This document shows, piece after piece, positions 23,642 to 35,600 of a stretch of DNA of 64,000 nucleotides. The notes beneath the pieces are model-generated. The model was not told the origin of the DNA. It was given only the letters and a program-made list of their open reading frames with translations, and ran no database searches. The stretch covers positions 23,990,694 through 24,054,693 of the forward strand of contig OX424570.1 in the NCBI GenBank assembly GCA_949152475.1. The letters are read 5' to 3'. This DNA comes from Terebella lapidaria (lineage: Eukaryota; Annelida; Polychaeta; Terebellida; Terebellidae). Position 1 is the stretch's first letter. Each line of letters opens with the position of its first letter. Made by a program: the position numbers and the translations under genes.

Positions 23642-26600
23642 TCAAAACTGCTGCAGGGCGATCTTCACTCTGGAAAAATTATAAAAGTTCGATGAGAAAC
23701 TGAATAAAAGTTGCAATCTATCACAGCGTAGACTACATAGTGATGTTTGCTTTTTATCAAAAAGCAAACAACACAACTCACGGTATAAGAGAAGCTTAAA
23801 AGTTGACATGATTGTGATAACTATGAAGAAAATATGAAATATTAATTTTGAAAGCTCAAATAACTAACTGTGATTAGTTCATGGATTGATATCCTCCGAG
23901 TCCCACTTGATTTATGCGAAGATCAAATTTGCAGTTGACACTATTGTTACATCACTTACTTGTCATAAAGTGTCGGGTTATTCGTGCTGAGCAGCTGTTG
24001 TAATAGTTTTTGTACCCCCATTTCTCTCAACTTTTTCTGTCGCTCGGCTGCACCTAGAAATAAATTGTATATTTACCTCTCAAAAATCAAAAGTTCTAAA
24101 ATAACTTTTATTTTTATACTATGCATACTTACCTCTGACTCTGGGGTCGTGTAATTGGCGAGCCCTCATTCGCCAACCACACATGAAATATGGGTGAAAA
24201 AGCTAAACGAAAGTTAGCCGGTCCGTTTAGACCCTGCGTTAGTAATGGTAGTTACCTGAGCAGTTCACCCTCCGTGTGGTAGCATAATCGTGCCGGTCCA
24301 CTGCCTCCCAGTTCACTTTTGTTGAGTTGCAACACTTGATCACTGAAGGTTATCTTCTGAAAAGACAAGAAGATAATCAGCGGGGAGGAGGGTGGGACCA
24401 TCCAACGTCAGAGGTAAGTATGCATAGTATAAAAATAAAAGTTATTTTAGAACTTTTGATTTGTTATGCTAAGCGATACTTACCTCTGACTCTGGGGAAT
24501 GGCCTGCCGGTGGTGGGCCCCTCAGAGAGAAAGTACGCCTTGCACAAGATCATCCCCTGAAAGTAGAAGGATGAGAACTATGCATAATACCAGTGACTAT
24601 AATTACTGTATAAAGGATAAGGAACCCGCTCCTTTCCTATAGTAATTATAATACTAATTAACCACAGAGTAGCTCGGAAGTTAATAGTATACTGAGAGAT
24701 ACTTTGTAATCCAGAAGAATCTGAGATTACATACCTGTCGTCGAGTCCCTTGTGAGGCGATGAGCCGTAGCTAGGTGTTGAGACGGCGCTCCCCCCCCCC
24801 CCCCCCCCGGACTCTTGGCAGAAGAAGCAGTGGGTTGCACGATGACTTGTGCTGCGACGATGGGTCCCAGATGATAGAGGTCATCCGCGAGGAGCGATAC
24901 ATCGCGCAGGTAAAATGAGGAAAACGTAGAGTGAGATCTCCAAGTGGCTGCCTTCATGAGATCCTGAAGTGACATGTTGTGTGCAAACGACCAGGAAGTG
25001 GAGATGGCGCGAACCTCGTGAGCCGTACGACCGTAGAGCTGATGTAGGTCCCGACGATCCTTACTGTAAGCACGTGTAACAACAGCCTTGATCCAAAGCG
25101 AGATCGTGTTCTTGGAGACCTGTCCTCTCGATGCCGAAAACGGGAGAAAGAGGTGAGATTCCCTTGGTCGTGAAGGCTTAGTCCTCTTCAGATACAACCG
25201 TAACGCACGCACCGGACACAGGGACAGATCCCCACAGTCAGTCGCCAACTGAGATAAGGCAGGGACAGAGAACGTTCGCATCCCAGCCGCCAGGGCAGAA
25301 GGAGTTTCGGTCTTGGCAAGAAACCCCAGATGGTACTGGAGGGTAACAGAAGACCAATCTTCCGGGTGTAAGACCTCCGCAGACAGTCCCTGAAGCTCAC
25401 TGACCCGCTTCGCGGAAGCAAGGGCCAACAGGAACACAGTCTTGTGCGTGAGAAAACGAAGCTCCGCTTCCTCGAGAGGCTCATATGGAGATTCATTGAG
25501 GCTACAAAGGACCAATGACAAGTCCCATTTTGGTGCGCGGGAGACCGGAGGCAAATCCTGGGCGAAGGACTTGAACAGGGCCGAAATCTCCCGTGATGTA
25601 GAAATGTCCAAACCGTGAGAAGCTAGCACATTAGACAATGCCGCACGGTATCCCTTGACAGTAGTAAGAGCCCGCTTGCGCTTGTCTCTCAACCAGACAA
25701 AGAAGTCCGCTACCGTAGGGAGAGGGGGACGGCGTGGATCAACTTGCCGTCGACCACACCAAGAAGAGAAGACTCTCCACTTGGCTTGATATAATCGCTC
25801 TGAGGATGACCGAACTGTTCTGGACATCCGCTTGGCAGCGTTCTTCGAAAAGCCAGCCTTTCTGAATGAATGCCTGATAATCTCCACGCGTGAAGATGGA
25901 GAACGCCCAGATGCTCGTGAAACTGACGTCCTTGACGAAGCAGGCTGGGGATCAGTGGTAACAACCGTGGAAGATCCGTCAGAAGCTCCAGGAGTTCCGG
26001 AAACCAAGGCTTGGCTGGCCAGCAGGGAGCCACCAAGATGATCTGGGCCGAGCTTAACCGAATCCTCTGTAGAACCACGGGAACCAGTGAGACCGGTGGA
26101 AAAGCGTACGCCCAAAGGGTGGACCAGTCCTGAGCGAAGGCGTCGACCGCCCAAGCATGAGGGTCCGGGAACGGGGACACAAAGAGAGGCAGACGATTGT
26201 TCTGGAATGTGGCGAACAGGCCCAAGTGAGGTTGACCCCAAAGACGCCACAGGTGACTGCAAACCTGGGGGTTCAGAGACCAGTTCGAGGAGATCGGACC
26301 CCTCCGAGAGAGGGCGTCGGCGATGGTGTTCATGGAGCCTGGGATGTGACGGGCCAGAAGGCTGACATCCTGCGACTCCGCCCACTCCAAAATCTTCCGA
26401 GTCAAGTTGCTCAACTCCCTTGACCGTGTCCCCCCCTGGTCTTTGATATAGCCGACGACCGTCGTGTTGTCCGTCATGGCCAAGACCGTTAGCACCCCAA
26501 CCGAGGTGAGAGGCGTCGGAAAACCGGAGAAAGTCGGGCTCCAGCTCGTGGATAGGGTGACCCTACAGCAGGTTGATAGGGTCGGACCACCAACGGAGAT

Positions 26601-29600
26601 CTGGTTGAAGTGCTGCCACCACTGGAACCAGAGTCGACAGGTCCCGCTCGGAATCCCAGTGATCCCTGAGATGAAACTGGATCGTCCGCATGTGGAGCCG
26701 CGCTCCAAGGACGATCTTCTCCAGCGACACCATATGGCCCAGGAGCTGGAGGAAGACTACCGCCGTGCCCGGAACCCCGAAGGAGAAAAAACCGTAGAAC
26801 ACCGTTCAAAGGCTGAATACGATCCACCGTTGGACTGGTCAGGAAGGACTGCATGTCGATTTCCATCCCGCGGTAGGTGACACGCTGGGAAGGAACCAAG
26901 TCGGACTTCTTGAAATTGATGAAGAGACCGACCCGCTGACAAAGCTGAACGACCAGGTCCGTGTGAGAGGCCACCGTCTGCCGATCCGCGGCTGCAATTA
27001 GCCAATCGTCCAGGTACCTCGTGAGACGAATGACCCTGCGGTGAGCCCACGCCGACACCGACTGAAAACCCCTGGTGAACAGGAACGGGGCAGTGGAGAG
27101 GCTGAAACACAGAGCGCGGAACCACGTTGCCCCACTGGAAACGAGGGTAGGGCCGCGACGAGGGATGAATCGGGACGTGAAAAGGCACATCCTTCAGATC
27201 TAAGGAAGTCACCCAGTCCCCGCTGCGGAGAAACAGGAGGACGGTCCGCGAGCACTCCATGGAGAAGCTCCCCTTGGAGACGAACTTGTCTAAAGGACTG
27301 AGGTCGATAATCGGTCACCAGCCATGCGCGAGCATGGGGATGACAAACAGCCGACTGAAGAAGCCCGGAGAACTCTGAGTCACTTGCTCCGTGGCTTGCA
27401 GCCAGGACGAAACCAGCGCCGACCACTCGAGCTGGAAAGAGCCAGACGCACACTGGCTTGGAGGTAGAAGCCGTAACAGAGGTATCCGCCGACCTGGCTG
27501 GACTGGAGACCCGGGGCTTCTAGACCGGAGGTTCATCCGACTCCTGGTCCACAAAGGGAGGAAGCAGGACTGGAGGCTCCGGGGAAAAAGACGGGGGTAG
27601 TCACGCAGAAAAGATGCCCCTGTTCCATCTAGAGGCAGGGAACATGTGGATGCCCGCCCACGGTTGAAGCCCACGTGCGAGACCTGGTCCCTGCGGCCGC
27701 CACGCAAATCCCTAAAGAAGTAGTCCCCGTGGCCCGCATGGTCCCCAAGTGAAAATCATGACGCTGATCAAAAACCCAACCTCGGAAACGATCCGCACGT
27801 CTGGCGGACGGACGGTCCCAATCCTCAGAACGGAGTAGGTCCGCAGGCCGAACTGGATGGTGACCGCGGTCAGGCGAGGCCGGCGGTCCACCACCAGTGG
27901 AACACCAGCAGCCGTGGCTGTAGAACCGCGGAGAAAACCAGAGCTGGGGACAGACGAACGGTCCACAGACTGACGGACGGCCGGAGACTGGCCGCAGGAA
28001 AAACCACTGGGCCGGGAGATCCACGAGCTAGGCACCGCTGGCTATAGTTGACGGTCACAGTCAGGTGAAAAACCGCGAAGCACTGCCGCCGCTGGAAAGA
28101 GCGGTAGCCTGGGCTGGAGAGGCGCCACGATGCTGAACACGGCCCGGGCTGACATCGAGCCGGAGGCTGGACGCGGGGTAGAACACCGGCCTGAGAGGAC
28201 GGGCGGCTCACCGCCGGTAGAACACTAGCCGCCGTGGCAGATGCCCCATGGTGAGAATCCGCAGACGAACCACGGTCCGCAGACTGACGGTCGGCCGGTG
28301 GCTGGACGCAGGGTAGAACACCGGCCTGAGAGGACGGCGGCTCACCGCCGGGAGAACACTAGCCGCCGTGGTAGCAGACCCGCAGTGAGAACTCGAGCTG
28401 GAAGCCGATGAAGTACCGCCCGCAGACTGACGGTCGGCCGGTGGCTGATCGCGGGGTGAAACAATGGGCTGAGAGACCCGCGAGCTGGCCACCGCTGGCT
28501 GCTGATCACTTTCACGGTCGGTTGAACACCTGCGAGAGGCAGCAGCGGCCGGAGAAGAAACCTGGGCAGTGGAGTCGTCACGGTGCTGAACACGGCCCGG
28601 GTCTTGGAGACTTGTCCACAATAAGTACATCAACAGCGCCGTCGGGGAGCTGCACGGTGGAGTAGTCGGGGGCCAGACTTAGCGCGACCAACGGGGCCCC
28701 TGCCTTCAACAGACTGTTAGCCCAAGACCGACCCGCCGGTCCCGGCAGCCCGAGAACGGGAATCCACCGCTGAAACACACCTCTGGTTCAGGAGGAAGAA
28801 CGTGTAGCAAACACCCAGCCCACGGTAGCAATCACATGGCAGCACCACAGGCAGGAACGGCGTGAGCGAGAGGCCATCTAACACGGTGCACATCCATCGA
28901 GGAAACCCATAAGCACTGGAAACAGTAGCTCCCAGCGGCTGTAACACCAGCAGACGAACGATGGACGGACGGACAGAAGACACCCTGCAGCAGCGCTGGT
29001 GGGGGGTCATGGAACCGAGGAAGACGTGCGTACGGACGGACGGCCGACAGCCGGTCAGTAGAAAACCCCTGGACTGTAGCTGCGCTGGTAAGACACGGTG
29101 CATATAGCGGCCGGCAAATCAGATAAACAGTGCAGTAGCTCCCAGCAGCTAGCAACGCCGACGGACGAACAGAAGAACCCCTCACAGTGCCGGCGATCAC
29201 CCACGGACGGACCCACGGACGGCCGGTAGTAGAAAACCCGCGAGGCTGCAACAGGACTGTAGAGACACAGAGCAGAACACGGCTGGCAAAAGCAGACAGA
29301 TGGTAGACAGCCGCACGGTCGTAGAAAACCTCCTAGGCTGCCACGGCTTAACGACGTCATGGACTGGTGAGCAGCTAGCCTGTAGGAGTCGCAGGGAGAA
29401 GCCACCGGCAACTCCCCATGCAGATCAGACCGGGCGGTAGAGTCACGGACAAACGGCTGTGCCGAGGCTGTAGTTAACTGCCTCATTAACCATGTAGAAA
29501 TCCACTGGCCGTACGGTAGCTGAACGGTTGCGTGAACACGACGGTCCAGTCTAAGAACGAACCACGGGGCTCCTGCCTTCCGCAGGCCGTGCGTCCGGGC

Positions 29601-32600
29601 CCGTTGGACGGGCCCAGCAGCCTGGGAACGGAAATCCACCGTGGAAGCGTCCGTCGACAAAACGAATCACTCTGGAGACGAACGGGACAGGCATCTCAGC
29701 GCGCGTAGGGAAGACGGAGCCGCACTTCGCCCCCCTAACTAAAGATGACAGCATAGCAGACATCGCGGCAATGGAGGCCTGCAAATTCCCGACGTAATTC
29801 CCAGTGAATCCAACGAGAAGAAGACAGCGAATCCACGGAACGCTTGCTTCTCCCTCCTGTCTAACGACGCTTGTCCGGAAGACAGACAACTCCTCAGTCC
29901 AAGATTCACAAAATCCGCGGCGCCGAGGAGACGAACAGACAGAGCGCTTGCAAGAAAACGATTCGTGCAGCAGAAACTCTTGTCCAATTCCAAACAAAAA
30001 ACTCCTCCATCACAGCGAAGAAACTTCCAAAGATCCAACTTGAAACTTCAGAAACAAAAACGCGAGCGACGGCAGAGTAGGTGTTGACAGGAGCTCGCCA
30101 AAAACAAAAGTGAACTGGGAGGCAGTGGACCGGCACGATTATGCCACCACACGGAGGGTGAACTGCTCAGGTAACTACCATTACTAACGCAGGGTCTAAA
30201 CGGACCGGCTAACTTTCGTTTAGCTTTTTCACCCATATTTCATGTGTGGTTGGCGAATGAGGGCTCGCCAATTACACGACCCCAGAGTCAGAGGTAAGTA
30301 TCGCTTAGCATAACAAACAGAATCACAAATTTACCATTTGGCAGTTTCAAGTGAATTTTTGACGATGAACTACACAAGTGGTAGAATTTATCAAATGTCA
30401 CAACTCCTATACAAATATGATGAGCATTCATGGATTTGAACTTAACTAAAACACAACAGTGTCAAAATGTTGTTAGCTGCAATGATGTGTGTTAACAGTA
30501 ACACTGCCAAAAATTAACGAAACTCGAAAACTATGGTCCAAAATGACCATAAAATACATACGTGCAAGTATTTCTATAACAAATCATGTATGCATATTCA
30601 AAATTTTATTATATAATATCATCATGCTATGATATTGAAGCACCCGCTTTGCAGATTTGGTTTATTCAACAATAGCTCATGACCCAAATTGGGTCAGCAG
30701 GCCAAAAACCTACAATGGTTCTGAAAATTATGAACAGGCCAATTCCGACTCTCACCTTCATCATCAGTCCATAAAAGATTTGAAATACAGAAAGTGGCAG
30801 CGACTTGCAATTTGACGTTACTGTGCACCTGAAAGACAGAAATATCTTTATGCTTCAGTGACTGGAAAAACATGGTATATTATAATTTCATGTATGGTCA
30901 ATTTAATAAACTTATTGTTGAGGAATATCACATTGCGAACCATCGCTTCATCGCTTCCATAATAATTTAGAATTTCAATTAAACATTCACAGTGAAGAAC
31001 AACTATGATAATTATACCTACCATATAATTCATCAATTTTTTCAGTATATCCTCGTTACTCATGAGAAACTCTTTTGCTCTGTCACCATCTGCGATGTTT
31101 GCGAGAATACACAATGCCTGGAAAGGGAATAAATTAAATTTGTACATGAATATCTATATTTATTTCCTGTTGATGTTTCTGTTCAGATGAATAAATCTTT
31201 CACAACGAAGTTGTTAGATATTCTTATTTTTACAAACTGTGAAACACGAATCAAACGAGTGCTCAACTTAGATATCTACACATTTGTTTGCATCATGGCT
31301 CAATTATGTCACATAATTTGTGTCCACAGCTGAGGTTGAAACTTGATTTTCAGATCAAAGTTACATATCATTAATGTAAACAGTTTCCACCAGATTTAGC
31401 TTTTTTTTCACCTGTTCTTTAACCTCCGCTGTATGGCTTCCCTCGAGTATAAGAATAACGGCTTGGATGATTTGCGTGCCATGTTCCTGCATAATCTGGT
31501 CGATATGCTGAAATATCGTTAGTAGTTTACAGTCATTATTCACGTTTACATTTTACAAGGAAAACATCAGCTAAATTGGATCTTTTTGGGTCTCTTAATT
31601 TATATTTTAGGCGTTACTGTAACTTCACACATTTCCGATAAATGTGTGATTGTTTTATTTAGACCATCTTTGCAAATACCAATATGAAATTTTGTCCAAA
31701 AGTTACCGAGCCATGACGTAAAACAGTACAAACCGGTTTGGTTGAGAGGAGGTTCCGGATGAGGCCCAGTGTTTTCATCAGGATGTTGATGTCTGGATCT
31801 GAGAGCAGTGAGAACAGCTGGTCCGTGCCCAGCGCACTTAGAATCTGGTTCTTTACTTTCTCATCCGCTTTGAAAGCCATGTTCTAAAGAAACAATATAT
31901 CAATGAATAAATTTGTAGGGTTGAGAAAGCACAGACAATGTAATCTATTTTCATAAATATTTCTAAATATATATATTCGTGCATAATGTGAATATTCATG
32001 CTAAAATTATTTCTTACTGTTGGTGCTGAAAAACTGATAATCATATACATCAGTGCAAAGGTTTGTCCCAAGCATAGTTTTCCCATTTTGTAGCAAAATG
32101 ACTATACAATATTACCATGAGCGCCCAGATGCCGTTGAGCCGTAAGCCGCTATCCTGTCGCCTGGTGAGACTTGACAACAGATCCACCGCCCCCGAACTC
32201 AAGATTGGCTGTGGGTCGGGAAGAGGGATATTATCGGTATATACAGTATTTTTCCTTACTAATAATTAGGTTATTAGGTACATTGTTGTTTTTTCAAAAT
32301 ATTAGCATTTTCAAAAATATTATCTTCCTTAATATATTCAAAATATTTTCAAGCATTTTCTAAAATAACTTGTTTCTTCTAACCCACTATTCACGCAAAA
32401 GAAAATCAATATTTTTTCGCACACAATTTTTCATGAACAAAGACAGGCTGAAAGTTCTCCAAGATTCAACTGAAAACCAGTCAGGTTTATTCTGGAGGTT
32501 AACATAGCGAACATTTATCGTACCTCTTTGCTAGGTGAGAACTCCAATAGCAGGTTACAGAGCGTGGAGGACGCGACCTGAAGTACGTCGTCATGGCCAC

Positions 32601-35600
32601 TGTGTAATACCTGACAAATACATATAAATATATACTGAATTGTCATAAACCTGGGCAGTTTCGGTGCGAAATCTCACCGAATGATATCCTATCCGAAAGG
32701 CACTATGAATTGTTAGGTGCATCTGGGTAAGATGTCAACGAAATTTCAATGATATATGATTTTCTCTCTCTTTTTCACGATGCCAACTTGCCCAGCAAGG
32801 TCACTCAAAGTGTTTCTAATGGAGGTTGAAGTATGGTCATATATATTTATATACTATTTGTATATATACTATACTGAGATGTCATGAACTGAACTGGGTG
32901 GAGTGCATGTGGCAGTACAAGGTTCATATACTCAATCCAATATAAGTATTCATATTAGTGTTAGTTTTATCGTCACAATTTAACATGAAAATGATATTCT
33001 ATGTCCATATTTGCACAAAATCAACCATAAAAGTTAAAACGTTAATGCATGATCCCGAAGAATTTGCTATAGCAAAATTTGTACCAGTCTGTGACCTACT
33101 TTCATGAGAGGTTTCCAGACGAGATGATCTTGGAAGCTGGTGCGCAGTTGTTGTACGGATCGAGACAGACTGTGCAGACACCGGACGGCAGCCAGCTGCA
33201 CCTTGGTGACCGGGTCCGACAGGCCGTTGACTACGTGCTCCATCAAATTCTCCGTCTCTATGATCTGCCATAGTTATTGCGCAATATGTGAATGCGGTGT
33301 AAATATTGCTGGATGTGCGAGTATCAAAATATAATTTTTTCGATGTGTATCCGAGAGGTTAGTATCCTATTGTGTAGCGTTGCACTACTGATAGAAAAGA
33401 ATCTTATGCTTTTTGACTTATTAAAAGACTCGATCTTAACAGAAAAGAGTGTTAACAGCCCAGATTGAGTCACAACAATGAAGATGTGGTCATGATTCTT
33501 GGTCGATATCAATCCATTGGTACATGTAAATACATGTAAAATGTTGAGAATGAAAGTGTTCAAACCAACCCTCTTTCGAATGTCTTCATCATTAGCACCG
33601 AGGGACGCGTAGGCTCTAAAAGCTGCCTGTCGTAGCTCATTCCCCACCACGATATCATCCTGCATAATCAAAACAAACAGGAGCATTATTTCACTTATCA
33701 CACCAATTCAATATCTACATTGAACACATCAATAAAATTTCCGTAACTTCTTACGTGCACATACAAAAGTGTGAATAAACATGTATGAACAAATTTTCAG
33801 TTTTGAAAATTTCGAGCGCCGATAATTCAAGGCTACAGAAAGATTTTCTATACCATTTATCCCACCAGGCAAAAGCAGAAGCCAACAAATTCCCTGGCAG
33901 GCGGCCTGATGATTTTCTATATTTGTGTATTCATGATTTAACATCTGTCACCAAAATGTCATTTTATGAATGAAAACCACTGTTATTCTGGGGATACATG
34001 AAACTTTCAGATTCACCGCCAGGATCAACTCTATTCAAATTGTTGATCTGTTTTGGCCTGATTGGCATATCTTGGTACAGTACATAAAATCTTTGTAATA
34101 TACAGATACACAGAATTTCCGCACCTTTTTCGTGGGCATGAGCAGCGTGTCTGGAGGTGAACCGGGATATTTGAAATATTCTGATAGCGTGACGATGATA
34201 TGGTCTGATATGGCGGATATTCTCTGTAGCGATGTGTCGACTTCTATGAGGAACGCGAGGGTTTCTGCGCCTTCCACCCGTTCCTCCCACTTCTTGTCTT
34301 GTTTACACATCCGTATCAACGTCTGTAACGTCTGCAAAGTGTAATCATGGGTGACTCAGAAAATGGAAAATCTCAGAAAGTGTCATGGTCATACTTTCAG
34401 GTAAGGATTCAAACAATGTCAACTTGGAAACAAGAAGTTAGATTTCACGGCACAATGAGCATTTGTTTGAAGAGGATTATGACGGACTTGATAGGAGTAT
34501 ACTTTCATCACTTTTCCATCTTTCATTTATCAACATGGCTTTTAGGATTAGGACTTTTCGCTGGCACAGAGGGCAATCAAGGGAAATATACTTACTTTGG
34601 ATGCGATGATTGGATCTGTTGGGTCTAACGCACCAGCGCGACATAGGTAGGTAAGGCTGAAGGGGGCGGGCAGAAAATATACATGTATTATCATTGTCTT
34701 ATCATCAGGTATATGTCTTATCATTGTACGGGCTGTTTCTTTAAGATAGGGCAACAGTTCAATGATTTTATTCCTACTTGGCCTCATGGTTACCAGTAAA
34801 TGTAATACTTTATCAAGTACATGACGACCATGTGAGGGTATCCCCCTGAGGCCCCCCAGTCCTTCGGAACCAAACATGGATATGCAGTTGGAATATCTTT
34901 TATGCCCACCCAGTGTCCTTCATCAATGTCGGTAATCAATGACTGAGACCTGTACTGTTTTCAAATTGTGTGGCGGCATGACGATCACAGATTCATAGTA
35001 AACTCCGAACTTTATAACATTCGATTAATGAGTTTACACAGCTATCACACTTCTTCTTGTGTGATGTACGATGAATAACAAACTTTCATCTGGAGTGACA
35101 GCGAAGTTTCATCTGTTCACACTCACCACTTAGCGGCTTGGACTTGCATTTCTGTCGTCTTGTCGCGTGCTAGAAGTCGGACTAGCAGGGTTGGTATTAA
35201 TTCTCCTTCATGTGTGGCTGAAAGTTTTGTCCAAGAACACCATATTAGGATCGTTTAATAACATATCCATGCTCTGCAAGTTTCAATTATATAATTAATT
35301 ACATGTAACACACTGAGTATTTCATTTGCTGTCAAGTTATGCCAATCAATTATCATATCATATGAAATGTACTGAGTAGGCCTACATATATTTGACTGAG
35401 CTGTGTAAATTGATCAATATTTCCATCATTTTTTCGTTCAGTCAACATATACAAAGCAAGAGACTGATATTTAGTTCACCTGTGGCTACAGCCAGTGACA
35501 CTTGTTGGTTCTGCATACACAGTTGACCGAAACACTTCAGCGCAGGCATCTGGACCTGGAAATGGTATACCGGTATGTTATATTTGAATGATTTAGATCA

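Larger units (their letters stand above)
24084..30317 (-). mobile_element. DIRS-type tyrosine-recombinase retrotransposon in an ARMC8 intron
   Basis: About 6.23 kb, GC-rich against AT-rich surroundings, in the same sense as ARMC8. It has 199-bp inverted terminal repeats, an internal complementary region made of both outer ends joined, RT and RNase H segments, and a tyrosine recombinase. These are the DIRS hallmarks. There is no target duplication. The ends meet at AAA (24084-24086 and 30315-30317), consistent with recombinase-mediated insertion of a circle. Without it the host intron would be about 470 bp, like its neighbours. The coding frames are shifted, so this copy is probably dead. Confidence 0.95.

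Noticed and set aside
26087..26880. Plus-strand open frames of 88-138 codons inside the DIRS element
   Set aside because: They are antisense shadows of the GC-rich RT/RNase H and recombinase region with no domain of their own.
28208..29660. Overlapping Ser/Arg/Pro-rich frames of up to 201 codons in the DIRS 5' region
   Set aside because: The composition reflects GC-rich repeat sequence. No gag-like motif or consistent frame is present, so no protein was called.
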